A DNA stretch of 64,000 nt from Neckera pumila (taxonomy: Eukaryota; Streptophyta; Bryopsida; Hypnales; Neckeraceae), in contig OZ018409.1 of the NCBI GenBank assembly GCA_963969595.1, positions 5,780,520 through 5,844,519 on the forward strand, read 5' to 3'. Made by a program: the position numbers and the translations under genes. The notes below the pieces were generated by a model that had not been told where the DNA came from, did no database searches, and saw only the letters and a list, made by a program, of their open reading frames with translations. Below, in pieces: positions 22,326 through 34,276 of this stretch (position 1 is the stretch's first letter; the number at the start of each line of letters is the position of its first letter).

Positions 22326-22615
22326 AAATTGTTCTAATTTGAAGAGCTTTGTGTAGGTGAATGTTACAATTTCTGGTGCTGAATTTGCGCTAATTTAACC
22401 CACAAAGCTAAGGTTTAGGACTAAAAAACATTACAAAATTGCCATTTCTAGTGCAAAGAGCTACAATGAAAAAAAAAAACTTTTTTTGCATATCCAACCA
22501 TAGGACCTTTCATAAGATTTGCATGAGAATTGTGTGGAGAAAATCTTAGAAGCTTTGACCATGTAGATTGAAAGATATTAGTATTCAAAGTGGAAAAAAA
22601 ATTTGGAACCTAGAA

Positions 22616-22868
22616 GGCCATATTCATTAAAATGAGACAAAGTGTAGTCTCAATTTTATCTTTGACTCGAAGATAAATCGTTATAACTATTTAATTTTGA
22701 GACTATTCAGTAATTTGAGACTTTAATATGTTAATATATATAAAAACCTTTGATTGCCCAAAGGTTTCACACGCATTTTATCTTTGAATCGAGGATAAAT
22801 CACTAAAACAATTTTAGGGTTGAAGTCTCAAAATGACCATTTTGTCTCATTTTAACGAATATGGCCAT
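22616..22868. mobile_element. MITE nested in E7
   Basis: Tips GGCCATATTCATTAAAATGA and TCATTTTAACGAATATGGCC pair over about 26 bases. Internal GAAGATAAATC/GAGGATAAATC duplications sit near each arm. It interrupts the E7 sequence between CTAGAA and ATCTAG. Confidence 0.7.
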
Positions 22869-23263
22869 CTAGCAATCCTAGATTTTTAGACTTGGAGTTT
22901 TCTTAACTTAAATTTATTGTACTATAGAGTTTTGAAGTTTAGTCCTTCATGGTGAATAATTGAGTTGAGAATTTAAAGAATTTTTTTTAAACAAATTGAT
23001 TTTCATCCTTAAAAAAAATTATTAAGTAAAAAAAGATACAAGATAGAAAGAAAAATTAAATCCAAAATAGTTCTAAAATGGAATAGAAACGTAAATATTA
23101 GTCCTAATGGTGAGATTGTTGTAGCAAGTAATCCATAGCCGATGGCCCCCTTGGTTTTGAAAAATTGTGAAAATGGAGCTCGAAAACAAATCCTATATTT
23201 AATATTTTTGTAGAAAGATGTCTTTATTGTCCCAGTGCAAAACAAGACTCTTTCTTATATTTA

Positions 23264-23319
23264 CTCCCTCTGTATTTCTCAAAGGAAACACTGCTCTTAC
23301 TTTAAGACAAAAGGAGTAT
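23264..23319. mobile_element. Stowaway-like MITE remnant nested in E7
   Basis: Begins TACTCCCTCTGT and ends AAAAGGAGTA, matching the CTCCCTC...GGAGTA tips and TA target typical of Stowaway (Tc1/mariner) MITEs in plants. Only about 56 bp remain. E7 sequence resumes on either side. Confidence 0.5.
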
Positions 23320-23660
23320 GTGACTAATCCAAATTGAATGAATTAAGGCTTTCCAAAAAGACATGAAATATAAAATCTTTGAAGAATATCAATTCTTGAT
23401 TGATTTTTGAGTATTTTTTGCTATTCAAAGTTAATACAATCTTTTTCTAGGCAGAAATTGTAATAAGAATTATGTTTCCACTTTCCAAAAAGCAAGTACA
23501 TTTTCTTACATTGGTCTAAAAGAAGCATATTCTTTTACTTTCAAAACTTATCGTAGAATTTCACTCTATAAGAACTTGCCCAAAATTCTTAAAAATTCAT
23601 TCCAAGACTTTGATTTTTGAAAAAGTAAGGAAATTTATAAATGCTTAAGTGTTGTACAAA

Positions 23661-23716
23661 ATATATAGGGTACGTATAATAGTTTCATTTTCAACTATTA
23701 TACGTACCCTATATAT
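23661..23716. repeat. Perfect 24-bp inverted repeat with 8-base loop
   Basis: ATATATAGGGTACGTATAAT plus AGTT pairs without mismatch with AACT plus ATTATACGTACCCTATATAT across the loop TCATTTTC. It stands in AT-rich non-coding DNA and could be a tiny palindromic insertion, a cruciform site or a small-RNA hairpin. Confidence 0.8.
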
Positions 23717-24395
23717 TTAATTATATGTTTAAAGGATATGAAACATGGAGCAAGGATGAATATGTACACATATTCATATGTTCACATATAGAAATAAAAT
23801 ATTAATAGAACAATGGCTTGTATATAAAGGTACTGAATTTATGTTCTTGATAAATGTATGTGATATCTAAATGGTTATGTACATACATTTGGTGGAGAGC
23901 CTCAATAGCCACTACATATTGAAATCCATTGTAAATTATAAGATTTATTAGTTTAGTACAAGCAGTAGTAGCAAGTGCAAATATATTTTAAGTTAAACAC
24001 GTTACCTTCTTTCCAAGCTTTTGTTATTAATAGCAACTTTTTTTACTCATGACCATCAAAATTTTGACTTCTTATACTCATTAACAAAAATTGTAATAAT
24101 GTGGATTTATAAGGCTTTTTTCTAAATGCTAATTCAAACTTCAAAAGGGAGGGTGGAAGATATATAGTACCGAGCAAAACCCTATTTTAAAGTTTGAATT
24201 TTTGTCAGTATAAAGTATTGGAAAATCGAAATCAATATGCAAACCATCACAAGAAGAATTAGCCCTGCAAAGGGCCATTTGTTTAGTAGAGAATGGTTGC
24301 GGAATTTTTTTTTTTAAATTCAAAAATTCAAAAAAAATCAGCAAAAGACAAGGCTTGAATTGCATAGGACAGTATAAATGTGTAATGAAATGATA

Positions 24396-24746
24396 CATTA
24401 GAGGAAATTTCAAGCCTCCAAAAGGCTGCTCCACGGCCCTCCGAGGTGTCCTGACATTTGTTTTTTTTTTGCTAAAAATTTTGTTCTTCCCCTATTTCAG
24501 CCCTGCTGAAACTGCAGCAATAGTGGCGCAGGAAACAAAAATTCCAAATAAAAAATTATTAAAAAAAAAGTTTTTTTTTTTTTTTAATCTTAAGAAAATT
24601 ATTAAAAATAAAAAATAAATAAATAAATAAAATCGCAAAAGCTGGTTGCTCACCGCAGCAGTTAGCTTAGTGTAACAGACCAAGATTTTAATAGCTTGGT
24701 TTGTTACATTCTAGCAGCCCTCTTAAAGGTTCAGTTTTTCTCTAAT
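24396..24746 (+). mobile_element. CATTAGAG-bounded element, copy F5 (complete)
   Basis: 351 bp from CATTAGAGGAAATTTCAAGC to GTTTTTCTCTAATG, with the family landmarks GCTGCTCCACGGCCCTCCGAGG, GAAACTGCAGCAATAGTGGCGC and ATAAAAAATTATTAAA. Confidence 0.65.
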
Positions 24747-24953
24747 GAAATTTCATTTAAAAAAAAAATTATATTGAAATGATTGGAAACTTTGCCACTT
24801 CAGCAACATAATGTGGCACTACTATTGCCATGCTAGATAATAATAAATAATTAATTTTTTAATAATAATTTAATTTTTTTAATTATTATTATTTAAAATT
24901 TAGACCAGTAATTCATTGTTCACACCTTTGGAAACAGCCCTCTGAGGGACTTC

Positions 24954-25878
24954 TTAACCCCTAGAGGACCAAGGTCATTTTTTTGCCAAAAAACACTCAA
25001 AACTGCCATTTCTATAGCAAAGAGTAAAAAAAATTCAAAAATGTTTTTTCTTCACATCTAACCATAGGATCTTATATCTAACTAGTATGACAATGTGTGG
25101 AAAAAATTTCAGAATTTTTGACCGTATAGATTGCAAGATATGTGCGTTTAAAGTGAAGAAAACAAATTTTTCAACACATTGCGGGACTAGATTTTGTGAC
25201 TTTGAACATTTTTAAATTAAATGTTTTGCACTACAGAGTTTTGAGCTTTTGATCTTTATAGTGGAGAATTGAATTGAGAGTCTAGGGGAAAAAAAATCCA
25301 AAAAAACTTAATTTTCATTATTAAAAAAATTGTTAAGTAGAAATAGGTACAAGATAGAAGGAAAATCTAAAATCTAAATATCTTTTATATGGAATTAAAA
25401 AGCACTAATCCCAATGGTGAGATTGTTCTAGAAAAAAAACTAAACCTTGTGGAACTTTTTTTTTGAAAAATTGTAAAAATTGCATTCAAAAATGAATCCT
25501 ACAAGTTATTTTTTTCAAGAAGATGCTCTAAGTGCCTAAAAAACAAGGTTGTCTATAACTTTCTTATAGAAAATCCAAATGAAATTAATCAAATCTTTCC
25601 AAATAGACAAAGATATAATCTATAAGGAGAAAAAAATTAAAAAAAATTAAAAAAATTGCAAATTTTTTTTACTGTCCCTCGTCCCTTATTTCGAGTTTAT
25701 TTGGGCATAACTTTTTTTCCCAGGCACCGATTGAAAAAAAATTATATTCCCATAAAGCTTAGCAATTTTTCTATCTCCAAAAAATAGTTTCAAAAAATCA
25801 CGACAAAAATTCAGCCCGTAGGTACCTATCCAATATCCCATTTCTCCCCCAAAGGGACAATGGTCCTTTAGGAATTAA
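24954..25878 (+). mobile_element. TTAA-bounded element, copy E4
   Basis: 925 bp from TTAACCCCTAGAGGACC to GGTCCTTTAGGAATTAA. It forms a subgroup with E5, E6 and E7 (CAAAACTGCCATTTCTATAGCAAAGAG, GACCGTATAGATTGCAAGATAT). Non-coding. Confidence 0.7.
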
Positions 25879-27350
25879 GGCCTTAAATTTTTTGTAATGT
25901 TGAACATATTGTAAGTACATTACCATTTTTTACCTTTACAATTGTTTTGCAAATTAAAAAAATGTCTTATCAGTTATAAACAACTTCCACTTCGATGTCA
26001 CATTTTCCATTTCAAGGGTTTTAGTACAAGTTTTAGTCTAAAAAACAAATAGAAAACTAAAAATTGGGATTTGTGATCATTTTTAGGACTCTTCAAATTG
26101 GCAAAGAATCTTTCTTAAATAACATAATCTCTGAATTGCATATGGATTAAAGAGCACTTTGTCTATTAATACTAGCAGTGGGATTAAGAAACTAGTTTTT
26201 AAGAGATGTAATTGGTAGACCAAATGTTGTTAGAAACTAACAAAAATGACCAATTTCTGTTTTATAATTTAGATTTTTTTTAAATTTTCTAAAATTCAAA
26301 CATCAAAATATATCTTGAAATTTTCTATTGCCTTATTTTTTATATTATTTTAATAATTGGAACCATGCTCAAACATTAACATTCGTTGAGTCAATTTTAG
26401 ATGTCAATTATCTTAATTTCAGATAGTTAAAACCACTTTCAACATGACCATTAAATCAGAGAGTAAAGACAATGATTTTATTTATAGCAATTTTGTGCTG
26501 AGTTGTGATGCTTTAAAGAATAATTTTGTAAATTTTTTTAAACATTCTTCATTTTTGAATAGATGCGAATCATCACAATCAATTCACCTAAAATAGTTTC
26601 AAAGCAAATTCTATGAAATATTGATAGATAGTGTATAAAAGGAATCCAAATTGCTGTATGATTTTCAATTATTCATTTTTCACTTGTTATGAAATTAAAG
26701 TGCACTTCATTGTAGTTTCAAGATCGGTTCATTTTTTAGCATATTAGAGCTTCCTAAAGTTGTTGAACTTTTTAGTGAACACTGAATTAAAATTTGTAAA
26801 TGAGCTAGACCTGCCTATACAATAATCATTGAAGGTATGTTCCCCCTAGGTAAATCAAAATTAACCTTAATTGAAATTATTATGGACTCTGCTTATAAAA
26901 TTGTCCCTATATACTCATGGTTGATATATAACCCTCAAAATGTCAACCACTAATATATAAGGATGATCTAACAAGTAGGGTCTATAATAAGGGACAATAC
27001 TTCAAGTACTAAATGACCAAACTATTGGTAGTCACATCATTTAAGAAGAGAAAAAAATTCTTATTTTCAACATGTTCAATGTACTTCATCCACATCCTAG
27101 CAATAAGCTCATGAAAACAACATTTATCATCCATCCAATGAATGTTGGATCTCCCAAGGAATAATTTATGTCAAATCACGTTCTCGCAAGATGTTAAACC
27201 TGTTCTACGAAATGAGACCAATAGGGTGAAAATGCAAGAATTGGGAGATAAATGTAAAAAAAGTCCCCTACTTTGTACCGTGTTTAGGGTATGTTCTCCC
27301 CTTGTTAATTTGGGGCTTCTGATTGCAAATATGAATTAGGAAAATTCATG
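25879..27350. other. AT-rich stretch with no supported feature
   Basis: No open frame above about 65 codons with recognisable content, and no terminal-repeat structure found. It separates the repeat field from the V-ATPase gene. Confidence 0.45.
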
Positions 27351-27704
27351 TGCAAAAAACATGTGCGAAAAATTCGCATACAAAAAATTCCTGCGGTTTC
27401 ACCTTCCGACTTCGTGGGACGCGTTTATCCTCGAACATGCGAATCCTCGGTCATAGGCTAGTCCTCGGTCATAGACTCTCGACCTTGCCCTCGATGAGGA
27501 GTACGCAGACACATGTTCCCCGTACGCGGACTCTCGTCAGCTCCTTCCAGCGCCCCATCGTCTCCCGCACAGGCGCTGCACAGCGCCCACATCTCGCGCA
27601 CATCCCCTTCCCCTGTGCTCCCTGCCTCGCACTCTTGCACCGCCCACCCTTCACATCACAACAAATTTACAGCAAGTTTCCATTCGGGATCGCAGCACTT
27701 TGCC

Positions 27705-29648
27705 ATGTCGACATCCGCAGAGTTCAACGGGGATGAGATCGCACCCTTCTTCGGCTTCATCGGAGCCGCAGCTGCGCTCGTCTTCTCATGTAGGCATCTC
27801 TTCGCTCTTTAAGTTTAGTCCGCTTGCTTTGGGATGTTGGGGGTCTTGTCGATCGGTGGAGGGTCTCTGTTTCTTTTTAGTTCAAGGTGGAGTGTGGTAG
27901 AAAACGTCCTTGGACGCGCTGATTCTGATTTTTAGAGGGGTTTCACATTTTTTAGGGTAATTTTTCTTCAAGGCAAATGGAAGATGCATGTAACCCACTT
28001 TTGTTTATATATTTTGAACTTTTTATGTATCAGCAGGGGGATTTAGTTATGAAATTCGAATATAGTGCTCTGAAAGCATCCTAACTTGCAGTGTTCACTG
28101 TTGATACATTGAAAAAGACAGTATTTACGTAGTCTTCAAAGAAAGTGACTAATGGAATGGTGACGGAGTGTGTTAGGTCTGTAATGAACTCTTGAGTTTG
28201 GATTTTTAGCTTTTGCAATTTTGGGAGTAACAGAATTTACCCTTAGATTCCGGGTTTTGCAGATTCTCTTCTAGTAGTGATGCGCGCTTTTGCACATAAT
28301 CTTAATTCTCGGAAGCAAGATTTTGAAATTGAGGACCGTTCGTTTTAAAGGTCCATAAAGTCGATTCATGGATTTGGATGTTTCATATGGAACCATTTGG
28401 ACTGTCGATAAAACCCTAAATTCATTCTGTAGGTGGATCTTGGTTGGGTCATACCTTGTTTTGATACACGGCTTTGCCATTTATTTGCTTTCGGGTGCAG
28501 CAGGATTTACCCTTAGATTTCGGCTTTTAGAGATTCTCTTCCAGTAGTTGTGCGTACCGACCAGTAGAGCTCTCGGGGTGCTCTGTTTTGCATTTGCTAG
28601 GTTGAAGTACAGGCTTAGGTCCATCAAATTTGAGTATGTTGTTGTCTTGGGCTTGCCTCTTCCGTGGGCTCCATGCAATCCAGGCGTTTGAGTGGTCCTC
28701 TGGATTAATTTGGGAGCCATTTGGGAGTGTCCTTGAAACCCTAATGTCTTTTCTCGTTGGATCTTCGTCACGGTTGGGATTTACAGTGGCGTTGGTGGTG
28801 TGCAGGTATGGGCGCTGCGTATGGGACGGCCAAGAGTGGCGTGGGAGTGGCGTCCATGGGTGTGATGCGGCCTGAGCTGGTGATGAAGTCCATTGTGCCC
28901 GTGGTCATGGCGGGAGTGTTGGGTATCTACGGTCTCATCATCGCCGTGATCATCAGCACGGGCATCAACCCCAAGTCGAAGCCTTACTATGTGTTCGACG
29001 GCTATGCGCATTTGTCGTCTGGTTTGTCTTGCGGTTTGGCTGGTCTGTCTGCCGGCATGGCCATTGGCATCGTCGGAGATGCTGGTGTGAGGTACTAATT
29101 CGCTCAGCCATGCTCTTTCTCGCAATCCTCGGAAATCTGTGCTCTGTTTTGAAGTTTGAGTGTGGTTGACATTTTTCCATTGCATAGACCTTGAATTGAG
29201 CGAAGATGTCCATGCATTGTATTTCAACAGGGTTTTAAAGAACCCGGTTCGGGTAGAAGTCGACTGTTTCAGGAACCTTTAGGCATGTCATCAAGAGAAT
29301 CTTTGCCACAATTGATGGATCTCTCCTTGAGGCCTCTGTGTGACCAGTGTGACCAGAGCTGAACCTCTCCATGAATTATGAGGAAGGCTCTTTTTTATGT
29401 GTCTAAATGTGCTTGAAACATTTCAAATTTTTTGAAACCCCTGTTATTTGTAGATGTAAAGCTGGTAGTGGGAAGGGTTGCATTGATATTGAGTACTTGT
29501 TGACGTGGTTTGCAGGGCCAATGCTCAGCAGCCGAAGCTTTTCGTGGGCATGATCTTGATCCTGATTTTCGCTGAGGCGCTTGCGTTGTACGGATTGATT
29601 GTGGGCATCATCCTATCTTCCCGTGCTGGACAGTCCCGAGCTGACTAA
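27705..29648 (+). CDS. VHA-c: V-type H+-ATPase proteolipid subunit c (167 aa)
   Basis: Three coding exons, 27705-27789, 28806-29091 and 29516-29648, all GT-AG, giving 167 residues, the usual length for plant VHA-c. Subunit c forms the proton-carrying ring of the membrane Vo sector of the vacuolar ATPase in tonoplast and endomembranes. The product has four hydrophobic helices: [14 protein letters not shown] (about 15-28), the [20 protein letters not shown] region leading into helix 2, the [18 protein letters not shown] helix, and [17 protein letters not shown], where Glu144 is the conserved proton-binding carboxylate. The end SRAGQSRAD is typical. A GC-richer 5' leader runs from about 27370; no clear TATA box. 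Intron 1 (1016 bases) contains two copies of a block about 270 bases apart (near 28230 and 28500). A broken copy of the last exon lies at 1-470. Confidence 0.95.
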
Positions 29649-30325
29649 GCGACAATCAGGAGTGGAACTAGCGTTTCTCTATGGGTGTATGCTCAGATAA
29701 TTATGCAAGATGGTGTAAACAGGGTCTTGTGTATGATTCATCCCTTGGAAGTGGTCATACCCCTGGACCTGAAGGATGTAGCACACGGGCTTTTCGCTTG
29801 CTGTTCCGAGTTCTTTCTTTTTCTTTTATTGTATATGTAGAGTTGGGACTGATGTTCCGCATTCATGATGTCAATATTAACGACATCTCAAATATCACAC
29901 TGGCCAAGTGTAAGTGGGTTGTTCAGTAGCTTTGGTGTGCAGTTGTGATGATCTTCTTATGTCCTTGTCTTTCATTGTACCCATCGTCTTAATTTTAGAA
30001 TGTATAACGCTTTGCATGAGGTAGTCATATGTAGCTCAGTTCATGAGTCTCGCTATGGCTATAGATTGAATCAAGTGCCATGACCCAAGCCATGGGCCGG
30101 AGTTCTTCCTAAGAATATTACGAATGTACACCTGGAAGTGGTTAAATAAGCATCTGAGCATGGTTCTTATTATCAGTGGTGGCATGCTGTCAATTGTAAG
30201 AGGGTTCTAACACATTTCATCATGTATTTTATCATTTTTTAGACACCAGGTGAAAAGAAAGAAATATTTGTGTTTTAGTCTATGTGATGACAGTTTCTGG
30301 CTTTGGCTGAAGGGGAAGTGGCTTT
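29649..30325 (+). other. V-ATPase c 3' UTR and intergenic DNA
   Basis: The first part is the 3' UTR, since it is shared with the pseudogene at 300-470. Beyond about 29830 no gene or repeat was recognised. Confidence 0.4.
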
Positions 30326-30455
30326 GCATTGGTAGAAGCTACATGTGAGGAAGTTTGAATACTTCAAACGGCCCCTACTTGTAAGTAAAAGTTATTATCT
30401 GAGAGTCACTGATGGTCCTACTCAAACTTCCTCACATGTAACTTCTGTCAATGGA
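30326..30455. repeat. Inverted-repeat element of about 130 bp
   Basis: CATTGGTAGAAGCTACATGT and GAGGAAGTTTGA on the left pair with TCAAACTTCCTCACATGTAA and CTTCTGTCAATG on the right, about 32 bases with few mismatches. Probably a MITE; no target duplication was evident. Confidence 0.65.
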
Positions 30456-31011
30456 AAGCATCCGACTGGACAGCCGGTCCAAAGCCAACAATTTTCGAAG
30501 GAATGTAAACTCTAATACTCCCACAGTACTGTACAGATTTGAATAAAGAAGAATTGTAAAAACATGAAAGTCAACCTCGTGCGCTCGCTCGTGGTACCGA
30601 AGTTCCGTCGGCATGCATATAAATATATGGCGCTAAGCCGCTTCTTTCGCTGCCGTGTCTAAAATAAGATTTCACCGAGCTCGTGTCATTCTCGCGCTTG
30701 TTTACCGTAGTTTTTCACAACATTTAATTTTCTTCACCAGAGTCCAGACACTCATCAGGCACGTCTCAGTAAGATTGATGGCAAGACTGATGATTTCAAA
30801 CTGGAATTACTGTCACCTTAGTACCTGATACGGAGTACGAAAGTTGCAACTTGCTAGCCTGTGGATAATGACAAGACAGCTGAGGGAGTTATGTCACCGA
30901 CAGGGGGACGAGGAAGGAAGACGAGTCTAGTTACCAGTTTACTGTTAAGCATTTTGCCGGAACAGGGTGTCCTCCCCCCACAATGCTGCCGCCAGCTATC
31001 TCATGTCCATC

Positions 31012-31019
31012 TATAAAGG
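31012..31019 (+). promoter_or_regulatory. TATA box for the glyoxal oxidase-like gene
   Basis: TATAAAGG lies 383 bases upstream of the first ATG, in a C/T-rich context. It predicts a transcript start near 31045 and a leader of about 350 bases. Confidence 0.5.
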
Positions 31020-31394
31020 TCTTCTTCACCGCCATCTTCAATCTTGTTAGCAGAGGTAATTTGTGCCGATCACTTGGCTTACAGGTTTAGGATTTTGGAG
31101 CTCCCTTTCGGTGACACAGTTTCTGTGCGTGGGCTCGATCGCAACCTCGTTGACAAATCTCTTCGCTGATCACGGAAACAGGTGGCGTAGCAAGGACGAG
31201 AGGTCATTTATTCGGAGGGCTTTTAATCAGGAAGTAGACACTTCTGTGCATTGCAACCCAGTCGTGCACACTCCTCTGGCACACACTCTCCATAGAATAT
31301 ACAGAGTGTCTCCTAACCTAGCGTTCAGATTCGCATTTCTATCTCCAGATTCAGACCGTCCAAACGTGGATATCTGAAGTCATTCGCTCACAAG

Positions 31395-34276
31395 ATGCAA
31401 GGCCATACTCTGCTCCATCCTCCTGCACCCGGAACCAGTTTGAGATCTCCACTCACAAGCATGAAGGCTGGGCTCGCTGCGGCATTCGTGTTGCTAGTGG
31501 TAATGCTCCATGAAGGACAGATGGTGCTCGCTCAGACAGGAAGCTGGCAAGTACTGGTGAAAAACTCGGGACTATCCTCTATGCACACTGCGGTGACGCA
31601 TTTGAACACTGTCGTGTTTCTCGAGAGAACGAACCAAGGAGCAACTAGTTTGTTACTGCCAGGTACGTTCTTGCTGGCTCATTCAATGAGTTTCAATGGT
31701 CTCTTGCAGTAGCTAGGGTTGAAATCCCGCGTACTCAACTTCAGAGTCTTGCTGCAACATCTGAGTGCAACACCTAGTTCAACAAGCACACCATTTGCAC
31801 CACCATTGTGTGTCGATTATACTGGTCTCCCTGTCCGTTTCTGTCGGTTTACATTGATTACTGCTTGCTCGACACGCTGACCAATCCCAGACTGATGTGG
31901 AATACTGTCGCTTGCATGTACGCAGGTGGGAAGTGCAGAATCGACCCTAAAGATCAGTACTTGAAGAAGGACTGCTATGCCCATTCGTCTGTAATGAACC
32001 TGGCCGACAACGCAATCAGGCCGCTGATGATCCTCACAGACACACAATGCTCAGCCGGTCAGTTCATGGCGGATGGAACGCTGAAACAGATCGCTGGAAA
32101 TAACAATGGCATCAGGGTGGTCAGGTATGGCCACACTTTTCTCAATACTTGTTCACCACTTCCGAAAACAACTCGAACTAAAAAGATGTTACTATGATTA
32201 ACTGGTGTAGGACCCAACATTCTTACAAGGACCTCCTAATAAATATCTTATTTCCATCTACTCATTCAAGGAAAAATTAGGGTATCCAAGGTGCTCCGAT
32301 CCTCTTTCTTTGACAAGCATCCTAATACATCTCGAGTTCAAGAAACTTTTTAAAAGGAAACCCGACATAAAAACTCTCCCAGACAGTAGCTCCCGGATTC
32401 ACACAGCATTTAAGTAGCATAGCTATTGCAAACAATTCTCAGCGATATCGATTGAACCAAATCATATCCTCTTTTTTGAGAATGTTGTAAGATGAACAGA
32501 AGGATTGATGCACTCATAGAAACTTAGGGAATGTTATGGATTTGATTCCCTTGTAGAACTTTCACGCCATGTCCAGCAACTGGCACCTGCGACTGGGTTG
32601 AAACAGCCACAAGAACGCAAGTCGACCGATGGTACTCAACTTCGCAGATCCTCCCCGACCAGCGCGTCATAGTCGTGGGTGGAAGACTAGTGCCCAGCTA
32701 CGAATTCATCCCCTCGAAGGGCACCAAGGTCGTGCCTCTGCAATTGTTGAAGGAAACGCTAACCGCGAACAATGGCCAAGCTGACAACTGGTATCCGTAT
32801 GTACACCTCCTCCCGGACAACACTCTCTTCATCTTCGCCAACACGAAATCGATCAAGCTGAACTACATCACGAACAAAGTGGTGCAAACATACCCAGTGC
32901 TCCCAGGCGGGCCTCGTAATTACCCCTCTGGAGGATCGTCTGTCATGCTTCCTCTCAGTTTTGTGGATCAATTCAAGTCCGCAGAGATTCTCATCTGTGG
33001 AGGTGCCGCTGCAAGCGCTTTCACCATTGCCGAAGGGCGCAGGAATTTCCTCCCGTGTCAACAGACTTGTGGACGCATGAAGGTCACCGACCCTGCGCCG
33101 GCATGGACTGTGGAGACCATGCCCTTGAAGCGGTGCATGGGCGACATGCTCCTCTTGCCTGACTTGAACGTTCTCATCATCAACGGTGCCCAGGCTGGTG
33201 AGTCTAGCTTGGACAATCCCCCAACGCTTTTGCTCTGGTATAAGAAGAGTTTTACTCACTCTGGAATCCGCCTCTGAATCTGCATCGCGCGCGCCTCACA
33301 CTGTCGTTTCTTGTGATTACTACACCTAATCGCAACCCTTACTCAAAAGCATGCCCTGTTGATTCTTGCCTGGTCTGGAAATGAGAACATAGGGTCGATT
33401 ATGTTCAGACATTACCCAAAAAATACTTGGGCTAGGAATCTTCTTTCAATTGCAAACAAGACACAACATAAATTAAGGCAGTCTGATAACAAGAAACAAG
33501 CTCAGATGCTTGCTATTTGGATGCTTCTGGGTGTAAATACCTTATTGTTCTTTTATCCTTGATTTTTAGGATCGCAAAGCGAGGGCCGAGCTATCACTCC
33601 AGTTTTGACTCCAGTACTCTACCAAACGAATACTCCAAGACCCAGATTTGTCACCATGGCAGCGTCAACGATTGCTCGCATGTATCACTCCACCGCCAAT
33701 CTTTTACCGGTATGAAGAATGCCTCACCCTAATGTCCATGTCTTGAGTTCACCTGTCGTGTTCTTTTAGAATCTTCAATCAGAGGTGAAGGTATGCGGCT
33801 AAGGTTTAATAACGCTCTCTGTGTGTCAGGACGGACGAGTGATGCCTGCTGGAAGCAACAATAACAGAGTGCACAAGTACAGCAACGTCCCCTTCCCAAC
33901 AGAATTAGCGTTGGATGTGTTCTCTCCGCCCTACATGGCAGCGTCTCAAAACCCTAAACGATCAACGATCACATTGTCGCCACCAACTGTGAAGCTGGGA
34001 TCGACATTCTTGCTGCGGTTTTCAGTCACGGATCCGAATACAGTGATTGGGAATGTGAATGTCGTTATGAACAATTCTCCTTTTTCCACGCACTCGTATT
34101 CGCAAGGCCTGCGAATGCTCAAGTTGCAGACAGCAGGTCAGAAGGGCGTGGGAGATTTGTTTGAGGTGACCGTCACTGCTCCACCGAATACGAATGTGGC
34201 ACCGCAGGCTTACTATATGTGTTGGGTGGTCAACCAAAACATTCCCAGTAAAGCAGCATGGATCCGACTCACTTGA
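31395..34276 (+). CDS. Secreted glyoxal/galactose oxidase-like copper-radical oxidase (564 aa)
   Basis: Five exons: 31395-31662, 31926-32124, 32557-33197, 33570-33709 and 33830-34276; phases agree throughout. Family enzymes oxidise aldehydes or primary alcohols to acids or aldehydes with release of H2O2, usually in the cell wall. A second ATG at 31461 (MKAGLAAAFVLLVVMLHEG) starts a clean signal peptide and may be the true start (542 aa). The catalytic set is visible: Cys131 in DTQCSAGQF and Tyr278 in PRNYPSGGSS (thioether-linked cofactor pair), Tyr408-His409 in ARMYHSTAN, and the C-terminal copper His504 in STHSYSQGLRML. The N-terminal and beta-propeller parts precede a DUF1929-type C-terminal domain from about residue 455. 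Oddities: KQIAGNNNG replaces the usual L-H-T-G-G after the Cys motif, and GRVMPAGSNNN replaces G-R-V-L-V-G-G-S. Convergent with the PC4 gene. Confidence 0.9.

Larger units (their letters stand above)
22395..23420 (+). mobile_element. TTAA-bounded element, copy E7, with two nested insertions and lost right end
   Basis: Begins TTAACCCACAAAGC and follows the E4 copy (24954-25878) through TGCCATTTCTAGTGCAAAGAG, CATAGGA, GATTGAAAGATATTAG, TACTATAGAGTTTTGA and GTCCTAATGGTGAGATTG. It is interrupted at 22616-22868 and about 23264-23319 by small inverted-repeat insertions. The right terminal repeat is absent. Confidence 0.6.

Noticed and set aside
31063..31377. 104-codon frame before the glyoxal oxidase-like gene
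   Set aside because: Lies in the predicted leader after the TATA box; no domain and no link to the main frame.
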